The notes under the pieces: generated by a model | Seen by the model: the letters and a program-made list of their open reading frames with translations, nothing else | The model's database searches: none | What the model was told of the DNA's origin: nothing | Translations under genes and position numbers: made by a program | Source: Desulfobacterales bacterium C00003060 | Lineage (GTDB): Bacteria; Desulfobacterota; Desulfobacteria; Desulfobacterales; C00003060 | Direction of reading: 5' to 3' | Assembly: GCA_001751085.1 (NCBI GenBank) | Contig: MAXP01000301.1 | Span: 1 to 9,076, forward strand | Length of the DNA: 9,076 nt | Part shown: positions 1-7,472 of the stretch, one piece after another | How the letters are laid out: each line of letters starts with the position of its first letter | How positions within the stretch are numbered: position 1 is the stretch's first letter

Positions 1-767
1 GACAGCGGGTTCATAATAAACATGTGGGCTGTGGCCGGTTCGGCTTTCATGGGTATCCGTCGGGATGCCGAAGCGATCTTTTGCAGGGCGCTGGCCAAGC
101 CATAAGGGGTTCTCGCATAAGAGGCGCCTCCTGCATCTGCCGCATATTCTCTGGATCGGGATATGGCCATCTGGATCAACGTGGCTGCAATGGGGGCCAG
201 AATAGCCACGGCAATAACACCGATAATGCCACCGCCGTCCTCATCATCCCTGCCACCAAAGCCGCCAAACAGGGCGGTCCATTGAGCCATATGGGCCACC
301 ATCATGATCGCACCGGCCAGGGTGGCCGCAACAGACCCGATCAGGATGTCCCGGTGCTTTACATGGGCCAGTTCGTGACCGAGCACACCCCTTAACTCGT
401 TCTCGTTCAATAGGCTCAGAAGCCCCTCGGTGACTGCCACTACGGCATGCTGTGGATTACGGCCCGTTGCAAAGGCATTTGGGGATTCAGAGGGGATGAT
501 GCAGACCTTTGGCATAGGAAGGCCGGCCTGCTGGGACAGTTGCCTTACCATTCGATGTAACTCCGGGGCCTCGGCCTCGGAAACCGGACTTGCCCGGTAA
601 ATGCGCAGGACGATTTTATCCGAAAACCAGTAGCTGCCAAGGTTCATGATTATCGCAAAGAAAAACGCGATGACCATGCCCTGTTGTCCGCCGAGCAAGC
701 GGCCTATGACCATGATCAGACCGGTCAGTGCACCTAAAAGAAGTGCCGTCTTTATGGAATTACCCAT
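1..767 (-). CDS. htpX: HtpX, membrane zinc metalloprotease (M48), 3' end outside window
   Basis: HtpX is an inner-membrane zinc endopeptidase that helps degrade misfolded membrane proteins. I translated the minus strand from the ATG at 765-767, which follows a strong GGAGGAGAGGAG ribosome site. The frame stays open to the left edge for 255 codons. Family members are roughly 280-295 residues, so about 30-40 C-terminal residues are missing. Visible features are two N-terminal hydrophobic segments (about residues 6-23 and 28-45), a PNAFATGR segment (about 97-104), the zinc motif HELAH at 131-135, two further hydrophobic segments (about 145-200), and SRSREYAAD with the third zinc ligand Glu207. 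All key residues are intact, so the truncation is only the window edge. clpB lies upstream on the same strand, but 467 bases containing a mobile element separate them, so htpX probably has its own promoter. The name is secure. Confidence 0.95.
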   Translation of the reverse strand, partial: MGNSIKTALLLGALTGLIMVIGRLLGGQQGMVIAFFFAIIMNLGSYWFSDKIVLRIYRASPVSEAEAPELHRMVRQLSQQAGLPMPKVCIIPSESPNAFATGRNPQHAVVAVTEGLLSLLNENELRGVLGHELAHVKHRDILIGSVAATLAGAIMMVAHMAQWTALFGGFGGRDDEDGGGIIGVIAVAILAPIAATLIQMAISRSREYAADAGGASYARTPYGLASALQKIASASRRIPMKAEPATAHMFIMNPL

Positions 768-781
768 ATCTCCTCTCCTCC

Positions 782-872
782 TCGTGAATAGCAACAGCGA
801 ATGCATTCCCCACAGCTTGCCCGCCGGGGCGTAGGCCCTATGGGCCGGAGGCTGCGGGGAGCTTCAATCCGA
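782..872 (-). repeat. palindromic repeat, copy 1, just upstream of htpX
   Basis: Read on the minus strand, this runs from TCGGATTGAAG through CCCCGCAGC, an inserted hairpin, GCTGTGGGG and GAATGCATTCG to TTCACGA. A second copy lies at 4309-4367, also just upstream of a gene and pointing towards it. The outer stem pairs 808-816 with 851-859. Its one imperfect pair is a G-U wobble if the minus strand is transcribed and an A-C mismatch on the plus strand, which favours an RNA in the htpX sense. Inside sits a GC-rich insertion with GGCCC-TAT-GGGCC (834-846). It may be a REP-like element or a structured leader. The shared sequence is clear but its function is unknown. Confidence 0.7.
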
Positions 873-898
873 GATCCATAATCCAGATACCCCAAGGT

Positions 899-1212
899 TT
901 GTCAAAATCACTTACCACCCGTAGAACGGGTGGTTTGATGAAGACCCCTCGAAGGGGTCTAAAAGCATTGCGATTCCTCCAGATTACAATCCAATATCCA
1001 GGACGTAGCCGTCAAGCTAAAAGGCTACAAAAGCTTTACTCTGCCGTTCAATATTCTCTTATCAGAAACATTTTATTTCTTAATCTTATGACCATACCAT
1101 TAGGAGTGGGAATCAAAAATATTGTTCTTTCTCTTTTTGATACTATTGAGTATATTTATTCTCGCCGGAACGGTCAAACCTTTTAGGGTCGCACGGGCAG
1201 AGCCCGTGGTTT
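899..1212. mobile_element. transposase-less element with IS200/IS605-like hairpin ends
   Basis: The left end has a perfect hairpin ACCACCCGT-AGA-ACGGGTGGT (914-934), followed by a second perfect hairpin AGACCCCT-CGA-AGGGGTCT (942-960). The right end has CACGGGC-AGA-GCCCGTG (1192-1208). Both terminal hairpins carry the same AGA loop and are followed by GTTT or TTT, and there are no ordinary terminal inverted repeats. Subterminal hairpins instead of inverted repeats are the hallmark of IS200/IS605-family single-strand transposons. The A+T-rich interior has another hairpin (1005-1028) but no TnpA or TnpB coding sequence. I infer a non-autonomous (MITE-like) derivative; exact ends are uncertain by about 10 bases. 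It sits about 20 bases downstream of the clpB stop. A 95-codon TTG-started frame inside it (899-1186) starts in the end hairpin and looks accidental. Confidence 0.6.
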
Positions 1213-1234
1213 AATTAACTGCAAATTATTGCTG

Positions 1235-3823
1235 TTAATGCACAATGAAAATGATCTTTCCCTCGTTTACATCAGCCAGGATCCGGGCCCCTTCACCAAA
1301 CTTCCCTTGTAGCATTTCCATGGCCAGAGGGTTTTCTATGTGTTTCTGGATGGCTCGCTTTAGGGGACGTGCCCCGTACGTGGGGTCATAACCTTCCCTG
1401 GCCAGGAGAGTTTTGGCCGCGTCCGAAACCCTAAGGGTCATGTGTCGGTCTTCAAGCAACCTCTGCACACGCTGGAGCTGGATATCCACAATAGCAGCAA
1501 GCTGCTCGGTCGTCAGGTTGTGGAAGATGATGATATCATCGATACGGTTTAGAAATTCCGGCTTGAAACCGGCCTGCAATGCCTCCATGACCCGCTTTTC
1601 CAACTCGTCCCGATGGTTTGCACCCAGCTCCTGGATCCAATGGCTACCCACATTCGAGGTCATGATGATGATGGTGTTCTTGAAATCGACGGTTCGTCCA
1701 TGACCGTCGGTCATGCGGCCATCATCCAAGATCTGCAAAAGCACGTTAAAGACCTCGGGATGGGCCTTTTCGATCTCGTCAAAAAGCACCACTGAATAAG
1801 GCCGACGTCTCACCGACTCTGTCAGATATCCACCCTCTTCATAGCCTACATATCCGGGAGGTGCGCCAATCAATCTCGAGACCGAATGTTTTTCCATGTA
1901 CTCAGACATGTCAATGCGAACCATGGCCTGTTCGTCGTCAAAGATAAACTCGGCCAGAGCCTTGGCCAGCTCGGTCTTACCTACGCCTGTGGGACCCATG
2001 AAGATAAAGGAACCAATGGGCCTATTCGGGTCTTGGAGGCCTGAGCGTGCCCGCCTAACTGCATTAGACACAGCCACAACAGGCTCGTCCTGACCTATGA
2101 CCCGCCTTGAGAGCCGTTCTTCCATATGGACGAGCTTTTCCCTCTCGCCTTCCATCATCCGGGCAACAGGGATGCCTGTCCACCTGGAGACCACTTCGGC
2201 CACATCCTCGTCATCCACCTCTTCCTTGAGCATCTTGCGGCCGGTCTGAAGTTGGCGTAGTTTCTCATTGGCTTCTTCCAAGCGTTTCCTTAAATCGCTT
2301 TCCACACCGTAGCGAAGCTCTGCAACACGCGCCAGATTTCCATCACGCTCTGCCTGCTGTGCCTCAATACCAACGCGCTCGAGATCCTCCTTGACCTGAC
2401 GAATCGTCTGGATGGCATCTTTCTCATTCTGCCAGTGGGCCTTCATCTCATGGCTTTTCTCCTGCATCACAGCAAGGTCTTTTTCAAGCCTGGCCAATCG
2501 CTCCTTTGAGGCCTCATCCATCTCCTTTTTCAGGGCCTCCCGTTCGATCTCGACCTGGATGATCCTGCGCTCCACCTCGTCGATCTCAGCCGGCATGCTG
2601 TCGATCTCAATCCGGAGCTTCGAGGCAGACTCATCTATGAGATCGATTGCCTTGTCCGGCAGGAATCGATCTGATATGTACCTGTTAGAAAGGGTGGCTG
2701 CACCCACGATGGCAGAATCCTTGATCCGCACACCGTGATGTACCTCGTATTTTTCTTTCAGGCCACGCAAAATGGAGATCGTGTCTTCCACTGTAGGTTC
2801 TTGAACAAGCACGGGTTGAAAGCGCCGCTCCAAGGCCGCATCCTTTTCCACATATTTCCTGTATTCGTTTATTGTTGTGGCCCCAACGCACCGCAGTGTG
2901 CCTCTGGCCAAGGCAGGCTTCAGCATGTTTGACGCATCCACAGAGCCCTCAGCAGCCCCGGCTCCGACCATGGTGTGAAGCTCATCTATAAACATGATGA
3001 TTTCACCCTCAGCGGCCTCCACTTCTTTTAGCACAGCCTTCAGGCGGTCTTCGAATTCGCCACGGTATTTCGCCCCTGCGACCAGAGCACCCATGTCAAG
3101 GCCAACCAGACGTCGGTTCTTGAGGGTCTCAGGTACGTCGCCGTTGACAATGCGTTGGGCCAGCCCCTCCACTATGGCTGTCTTGCCCACGCCAGGCTCG
3201 CCAATGAGGACAGGGTTGTTTTTGGTACGCCGGGAAAGCACCTGAATCACACGGCGGATCTCCTCATCCCTGCCAATAACCGGGTCCAGCTTCCCGAGAC
3301 GAGCAAGATCCGTCAGGTCCCGGCCAAACTTTTGAAGGGCCTGATATTTTTCCTCTGGGTTGGGATCAGTGATTCTCTGTGTGCCCCGTATATCTACCAG
3401 AACCTTCAGTATCGTCTCACGGGTCACCCCTGCGCTCGCCAGTATACGTGCTGCATCTGTTTCTTTCCGGTCGCTTATGGCCACAAGGATGTGCTCGATA
3501 CTGACATATTCATCCTTCATCTTTGCCGCTTCTGCAAAGGCCGCATCCAGCAGTTTCTTGGTGGTTGGAGAAATATAGGTCTCTCCCATGCCGGCACCAC
3601 TCAACTTGGGCTTCTTTTCAAGGGCCTGAGAAACCTCTTGCAACACACCTTCAGGGAATGCCCCCAACTTCTGGAGAATGGACCGGGCAATCCCCTCCGG
3701 CTGTTCCAGCATGACCTTCAAGAGATGCTCCGGTTCGATCTGCTGATGCCCCAACTGACCGGCCACGGCCTGAGCAGATTGAACCAGTTCCTGAGATTTT
3801 ATGGTAAATTTATCAAAACGCAT
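1235..3823 (-). CDS. clpB: ClpB, ATP-dependent protein disaggregase
   Basis: ClpB (Hsp100) is a hexameric cytoplasmic AAA+ machine that, with DnaK/DnaJ/GrpE, pulls polypeptides out of aggregates after heat stress. The 862-residue length is that of full ClpB. In order: the Clp N domain (about 1-145); first AAA+ domain with Walker A GEPGVGKT (208-215), pore-loop AKYRG around Tyr253, Walker B IMFIDE (276-281) and arginine fingers in LERRF (331-335); a long charged coiled-coil M domain (about 405-530), which separates ClpB from ClpA/ClpC; second AAA+ domain with Walker A GPTGVGKT (610-617), GYVG pore loop (657-660), Walker B VVLFDE (678-683) and sensor-2 GARPLKR (817-823). All catalytic residues are present. 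The ATG follows an AAGGAG site at good spacing. The gene appears to be monocistronic, with dyads upstream and an inserted element just beyond its stop. Confidence 0.98.
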   Translation of the reverse strand: MRFDKFTIKSQELVQSAQAVAGQLGHQQIEPEHLLKVMLEQPEGIARSILQKLGAFPEGVLQEVSQALEKKPKLSGAGMGETYISPTTKKLLDAAFAEAAKMKDEYVSIEHILVAISDRKETDAARILASAGVTRETILKVLVDIRGTQRITDPNPEEKYQALQKFGRDLTDLARLGKLDPVIGRDEEIRRVIQVLSRRTKNNPVLIGEPGVGKTAIVEGLAQRIVNGDVPETLKNRRLVGLDMGALVAGAKYRGEFEDRLKAVLKEVEAAEGEIIMFIDELHTMVGAGAAEGSVDASNMLKPALARGTLRCVGATTINEYRKYVEKDAALERRFQPVLVQEPTVEDTISILRGLKEKYEVHHGVRIKDSAIVGAATLSNRYISDRFLPDKAIDLIDESASKLRIEIDSMPAEIDEVERRIIQVEIEREALKKEMDEASKERLARLEKDLAVMQEKSHEMKAHWQNEKDAIQTIRQVKEDLERVGIEAQQAERDGNLARVAELRYGVESDLRKRLEEANEKLRQLQTGRKMLKEEVDDEDVAEVVSRWTGIPVARMMEGEREKLVHMEERLSRRVIGQDEPVVAVSNAVRRARSGLQDPNRPIGSFIFMGPTGVGKTELAKALAEFIFDDEQAMVRIDMSEYMEKHSVSRLIGAPPGYVGYEEGGYLTESVRRRPYSVVLFDEIEKAHPEVFNVLLQILDDGRMTDGHGRTVDFKNTIIIMTSNVGSHWIQELGANHRDELEKRVMEALQAGFKPEFLNRIDDIIIFHNLTTEQLAAIVDIQLQRVQRLLEDRHMTLRVSDAAKTLLAREGYDPTYGARPLKRAIQKHIENPLAMEMLQGKFGEGARILADVNEGKIIFIVH

Positions 3824-3881
3824 TATCTTCTCCTTCCATACACAGAACTTCGACCTGTGCGGTTAGCCCTTAGATATCACG

Positions 3882-3910
3882 TGTCAACCTTTGGTTGAAG
3901 CTGTTCAACC
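3882..3910 (-). promoter_or_regulatory. dyad cluster upstream of clpB, possible promoter/operator
   Basis: About 60-90 bases upstream of the clpB ATG are two overlapping dyads: CAACC-TTT-GGTTG (3885-3897) and GGTTGAA-GCTG-TTCAACC (3893-3910). On the minus strand they include TTGACA (3887-3882) and TTGAA, which resemble the -35 parts of housekeeping or heat-shock promoters. I cannot find a convincing matching -10, and there is no CIRCE operator. The position and symmetry suggest regulation of clpB, but this is inference. Confidence 0.3.
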
Positions 3911-3985
3911 ACTGTGCCCTAAAAACATTGTTTTAAACCGTATGGGCAATACCAAAAAGTAGTTTGCACTTTACTTGTATCTCTT

Positions 3986-4049
3986 CAGGTGTCAGGTGTC
4001 AGTGTTCAGGTTTCAGGACTTGTATTTCTCTTCCCTGACACCTGACACC
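3986..4049. repeat. exact 15-base inverted repeat (GTGTCAG type)
   Basis: GGTGTCAGGTGTCAG at 3988-4002 is matched exactly by its reverse complement CTGACACCTGACACC at 4035-4049, with a 32-base loop that contains two more degenerate TTCAGG units. The arm is itself a direct repeat of GGTGTCA. It could fold as a cruciform or RNA hairpin. It lies between two divergent genes, so it is not an obvious terminator for either. Repeats of this look are common between genes in deltaproteobacteria, by my recollection only. Confidence 0.6.
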
Positions 4050-4310
4050 GAAAAGCCATGTGAGGGGCAATTTTCATCAGCCCAGAATTTGGTCTATTGG
4101 CATCCGCATCCCTGAAAAGTGTAAACCGGTAAATGAAAGATACCACCGTGTATTTCAAAAAATAAGCACCTGATATATATTGTCAAACGTCGCTACTTTG
4201 CCTTTTCTGCTGGGGTATTGAAAAAAACAGGTTTCTCAGGAGGAAATCCGTTGTTATAAGAGAAGCGGAAATGCCCGGATACAGACCGGGCGCCTCCTCT
4301 ATGATGTGTC
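4050..4310. other. intergenic stretch with a nested hairpin
   Basis: No gene is visible here. At 4238-4298 a nested structure is possible: outer arms AGGAGG (4238-4243) and CCTCCT (4293-4298), and a perfect inner hairpin GCCCGG (4273-4278) with CCGGGC (4286-4291) and a 7-base loop. It would lie in the leader of the downstream PHP gene if transcription starts upstream. It matches no riboswitch consensus that I recognise. The rest (4050-4237) is A+T-richer and unremarkable; a TATATT near 4169 lacks a good -35. Confidence 0.35.
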
Positions 4311-4367
4311 GAGATTGAAGACCCCGCAACAAGCTGCGGGGAATGCACTCGTTTTTGCGGTTCAAGA
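4309..4367 (+). repeat. palindromic repeat, copy 2, just upstream of the PHP gene
   Basis: This runs from TCGAGATTGAAG through CCCCGCA (4322-4328), loop ACAAGC, TGCGGGG (4335-4341) and GAATGCACTCG to TTCAAGA. It matches the htpX-upstream repeat at both flanks: 24 of the 30 bases from GGGGAATGCA onward are identical. It lacks the GC-rich internal insertion of copy 1. As in copy 1, the element points towards the downstream start codon. Its GAATGC contains an ATG (4343) in frame with the PHP gene that could be mistaken for the start. Confidence 0.65.
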
Positions 4368-4384
4368 ATAGTCGGGATGAAGTC

Positions 4385-5245
4385 ATGAGTCAAAAGGATC
4401 AACCTGCTCTTGTCTCTATTCATGGGGGCCACAGCGGTGAATTTTGTTGTCATGCCAAAGATCGCCTGGAGGATATTGTCAAGGCGTACATCGAGAAGCG
4501 GTTCTCCTGGGTGGGAATAACAGAGCACATGCCACCCGTAAACGACGATTTCCTTTATCCGGATGAAAAGGATGCGGGCCTCACTGCAGAAATAATCTAT
4601 CAGCGGTTTATTCGATATGTCTCGACCTGCCGCAAATTGCAGAAAGAATATTCGCCGGCCATAGAGATCTATGTCGGCTTTGAAACGGAAACGTATAGCG
4701 GATCCGAACAGTTCGTTCGAGAACTTATTCAGGAATTTCAGCCGGATTACATTGTCGGTTCTGTACACCACGTTAACAACATTAGTATAGATTACTCAAA
4801 GGAGCAATACGAACAGGCCGTGATTGTGGTAGGAGGTTTGGATGAACTGTACTGCCGGTATTTTGACCAGCAATATGAAATGATAAATGCGTTGAAGCCC
4901 GCTGTAATTGGTCACTTTGACCTCATTCGAACATTTGATCCTGATTATCGATCACGTTTGAAAAAAACACACATCCAGAAACTGATCAGTAGGAATCTGG
5001 AGCGTATCAAAGCATTTGACCTGATATTGGATTTCAACGTTCGCGCCTTGAACAAAGGAGCGAGCGAACCGTATGTCTCCAGGTCTATTCTTCTCCAGGC
5101 ATTGGACTTAGGCATTGCCGTTGTTCCGGGTGATGATTCGCATAGTGTGGAAACAGTCGGGCTGAACATAGATAGGGGAATTAAGATATTGCAAGAATTG
5201 AAATTTGACACAAGGTGGCGTATTCCCCCCACTCAACATCAATAA
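4385..5245 (+). CDS. PHP-family phosphoesterase, histidinol-phosphatase (HisJ/HisK) type
   Basis: PHP phosphatases use a cluster of three metals to remove phosphate; the nearest named role is histidinol phosphate to histidinol in histidine synthesis. From the ATG at 4385 the protein has 286 residues, normal for the family. Visible metal-site motifs are HGGH with CCHA (13-24), GITEH (44-48), GFETE (98-102), GSVHH (125-129), GHFD (176-179) and PGDDSH (248-253). An in-frame ATG at 4343 would add 14 residues, but it lies inside the palindromic repeat and only one base after GGGGA, too close to serve as a ribosome site, so I prefer 4385. The ribosome site there is also weak. The first motif is H-G-G-H rather than the usual HxH. 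No other his genes are nearby, so the substrate is uncertain. The 3' end overlaps the convergent receptor gene by 7 bases. Confidence 0.85.
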   Translation: MSQKDQPALVSIHGGHSGEFCCHAKDRLEDIVKAYIEKRFSWVGITEHMPPVNDDFLYPDEKDAGLTAEIIYQRFIRYVSTCRKLQKEYSPAIEIYVGFETETYSGSEQFVRELIQEFQPDYIVGSVHHVNNISIDYSKEQYEQAVIVVGGLDELYCRYFDQQYEMINALKPAVIGHFDLIRTFDPDYRSRLKKTHIQKLISRNLERIKAFDLILDFNVRALNKGASEPYVSRSILLQALDLGIAVVPGDDSHSVETVGLNIDRGIKILQELKFDTRWRIPPTQHQ

Positions 5246-7143
5246 AGATCCATATTGAACTTGACGCCCCCTATAATCCAGCGGCCGGGCATAGGTGCAA
5301 AACCGGATTCGACATATTCTTCATCAAACAGGTTGGTGACTTCGAGAAAGACCTGGTACTCATACCATTCGTAGGCCAGACGCATATCCACAACAGTATT
5401 GGAATCCCCGACCATTCGTTCTTCGTACCGAGCTTTAACGCAATAGATCAAACCGTCAAACCAATCCAGAATGATAGAACCAAGGAGTTGGTGCCGCAGG
5501 TGATCCAACAGATATTTCGAATCGAGCACCCCTGTATCCCAGTCTGAGTCCAGGTAAGTGTAGCCAACCTTCACAGCAGAAACAAATGTTGTGGGAAAAA
5601 AAGCCTCCGGATAGAAATCCAGCCCAAATTCAAACCCCTTGGTCCTGCTCTCTGCGATGTTTTGCACCTTCCAAGGATCTTTCTCAGAGGCACGCGTCCA
5701 GTCAATGAGATCTTCTGAATCGCGCGAGAATAAGCTGAAATTAGCGCCAAGGCCCTTTTCGCGACAGCGTATACCGGTCTCGTAAGCCCAGGCCGTTTCG
5801 GGCTTAAGATCGGGATTGCCCTGGTTTGCCGGTGTGTGGTAATACAGCTCGGTATATGTGGGGATACGGAAAGATCTTGCAAAAGAAGTAAACCAATTTA
5901 CTCCATGTCTTAATTCGACATTCAGTTCGGCGCCCGGCCAGTATTCCCAGCCCCAATCGCTATAGTCTATTGCCGAAGCTCCAAGACCAACAGCCAACCA
6001 TTCCATGGGATAGAACTTATGCTCAAGAAACACACCACTCCTTTGGCGGTCGTGATCACCCAAGTTGGAGCTTTTCAAGGCCTCAAAGCCGATCTCCCCG
6101 CCAACAGCAGTAGTTCCTAATCTTGATTCAATCCGGGAACACAGTTGCGCCCCATAAGTATCGGTTTGGTGCTCGTTTCGGTACCAATCGCCTTGGATAT
6201 CTATCTTGAAATCATCGTCATGGCGCCGCCAGAACACCTTGGGCATCAGTTCCAAATCGGCCATGTTCAGATGGGCGCTGCTGTAAGCTAACAAGGTTTC
6301 TGTTCGTTCCCGCTCATCCGGGTAGGTGTCGCTATAAAAACCGTAGGCCCCAAAGTCCTTGTCGACATATCCCAGGCCAAGCATATATCTCTGGTTTCCT
6401 CGATCTATTGCACCATTATAGTTAAACGTATTGATATCAAAATCAGTGTCTCCCTCTTTGATATAACCCGTGGAAGAACGTCGAGACGCCGAGATTCGGT
6501 TTGATGTATCTCCGATTTTCAACGCCGCATTAGCACCCAGATTATAATAATCGTAGTCACCGTATTCTGCATAGCCACCAACGACATTGTGATCCACCTC
6601 GCGTGTGACAATATTTATGACACCGGCCATTGCATTATGACCGTAGATTCTCGCCCCCGGTCCTTTCAGGACTTCAATACGCTCAACATCCTCCAGGTTC
6701 ACGGGCAGATCCAGATTATGATGCCCGGTTTGCGGATCACTGACATTTATGCCGTCGATCAAGATAAGCGTTTGCTCAAATGTACTGCCGCGGATTCCCA
6801 CATCGGCTTGAACTCCATGTGCGCCGCGCTGACGCACGTCCACACCGCTGACGGTTTCCAAGACATCCGCAATGGTGTCCACAGGTAAGACCTCGATCTC
6901 TTCTCGACTGACTATTGAGACGGATTGGCCGATCCTTGAGAGGCGCTGTGGGATACGGCTGCCCGTAACCACAACCGGATCTAATGTGTAATAGGGAACG
7001 TCATCGCCTTGCGCCATCGCAGAACCACTATTAGCCAAAAGCAAACCCATAATACTCGCAAGAATCAAGTGTTTTGAGCAAAAAAACATCTTTTTTGGAC
7101 GGTTCCCTACGCTGTGATATACACGAAATATTTGTGGTATCAT
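5239..7143 (-). CDS. TonB-dependent outer-membrane receptor
   Basis: This is a 22-strand-barrel type receptor that imports a bound ligand across the outer membrane using TonB/ExbBD energy. Of 634 residues, the first 45 look like a signal peptide with a basic n-region and a hydrophobic stretch ending SGSAMA-QG. Next come a TonB-box-like DPVVVTGSR (55-63) and a plug domain (about 67-175) with GVDVRQRG, IRGSTFEQTLILIDG and EVLKGPGARIYG. The barrel carries NPDLKPETAWAYETG (443-457), then NLFDEEYVE (604-612) and a C-terminal Tyr, as expected for barrel assembly. An internal ATG (7087-7089, residue 19) would also give a sound signal peptide; neither start has a strong ribosome site. Overall style and size recall BtuB-like cobalamin receptors, but I see no cobalamin riboswitch upstream and no transporter genes beside it, so the ligand is unknown. 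Confidence 0.9.
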   Translation of the reverse strand: MIPQIFRVYHSVGNRPKKMFFCSKHLILASIMGLLLANSGSAMAQGDDVPYYTLDPVVVTGSRIPQRLSRIGQSVSIVSREEIEVLPVDTIADVLETVSGVDVRQRGAHGVQADVGIRGSTFEQTLILIDGINVSDPQTGHHNLDLPVNLEDVERIEVLKGPGARIYGHNAMAGVINIVTREVDHNVVGGYAEYGDYDYYNLGANAALKIGDTSNRISASRRSSTGYIKEGDTDFDINTFNYNGAIDRGNQRYMLGLGYVDKDFGAYGFYSDTYPDERERTETLLAYSSAHLNMADLELMPKVFWRRHDDDFKIDIQGDWYRNEHQTDTYGAQLCSRIESRLGTTAVGGEIGFEALKSSNLGDHDRQRSGVFLEHKFYPMEWLAVGLGASAIDYSDWGWEYWPGAELNVELRHGVNWFTSFARSFRIPTYTELYYHTPANQGNPDLKPETAWAYETGIRCREKGLGANFSLFSRDSEDLIDWTRASEKDPWKVQNIAESRTKGFEFGLDFYPEAFFPTTFVSAVKVGYTYLDSDWDTGVLDSKYLLDHLRHQLLGSIILDWFDGLIYCVKARYEERMVGDSNTVVDMRLAYEWYEYQVFLEVTNLFDEEYVESGFAPMPGRWIIGGVKFNMDLY

Positions 7144-7472
7144 GATTCTGCGTTACATGTTCGACCACGCACGAACAACGGTTCATCTGGACCAAAAACT
7201 GTCATCATTACCCACAAACAACTGCTTCGCATATCACGGATCAGGGAACCATCCCGCTTTTTTATAATTCATGTCAACAAAAATTTGGCCATGATCATCG
7301 TTTCGGCCATTTTGTTGGGTTTCACCCTTTCTTTTGCAAGAGACGGCACTCTGTAACATTTTGTAGGTTGGGTTGAGGAACGAAACCCAACGGTGCTCAA
7401 AGAGTTTAACCCAAGCCCAATATTTTCAATCACCTGACGTTTTATCACTATCGATATGCTCCATCCGCGGAA
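7144..7472. other. intergenic region between receptor and nucleosidase genes
   Basis: These 329 bases hold no gene I can support. A short plus-strand frame overlapping the receptor start (7114-7356) has no ribosome site, and its composition is not persuasive. The minus strand upstream of the receptor contains TTGACA (7276-7271) without a good -10 at normal spacing. The only clear structure is the palindromic repeat described separately. Confidence 0.5.
7363..7391. repeat. GTTGGGTT palindromic repeat
   Basis: GTTGGGTT (7367-7374) pairs perfectly with AACCCAAC (7384-7391) across a 9-base loop, in the form GTAGGTTGGGTTGAGG..CGAAACCCAAC. Short palindromes of this form are a widespread intergenic repeat type in bacteria. 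It lies about 80 bases downstream of the nucleosidase gene's stop. It could slow transcription there, but no T-tract follows on the minus strand, so I do not call it a terminator. Confidence 0.6.

Noticed and set aside
899..1186. 95-codon plus-strand reading frame inside the hairpin-bounded element
   Set aside because: It begins at TTG in the left flank, runs straight through two terminal hairpins and has no ribosome site or recognisable domain.
1192..1232. Rho-independent terminator for clpB at the CACGGGC/GCCCGTG hairpin
   Set aside because: On the minus strand the hairpin is followed by CGACCC and not a T-run; it is better explained as the mobile element's end.
3155..3898. 247-codon plus-strand frame antisense to clpB
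   Set aside because: It lies almost wholly opposite highly conserved clpB coding sequence and shows no family features; it is a shadow of clpB codon bias.
3824..3960. CIRCE (HrcA) operator upstream of clpB
   Set aside because: No TTAGCACTC/GAGTGCTAA arms are present; only unrelated dyads are seen.
7114..7356. 80-codon plus-strand frame upstream of the receptor gene with a hydrophobic C-terminal part
   Set aside because: It has no ribosome site, overlaps the receptor start antisense and has no recognisable sequence; the hydrophobic run can arise by chance.
7144..7362. Cobalamin riboswitch upstream of the TonB receptor
   Set aside because: I looked on the minus strand for the B12 box and conserved GCCACTG elements and found none.
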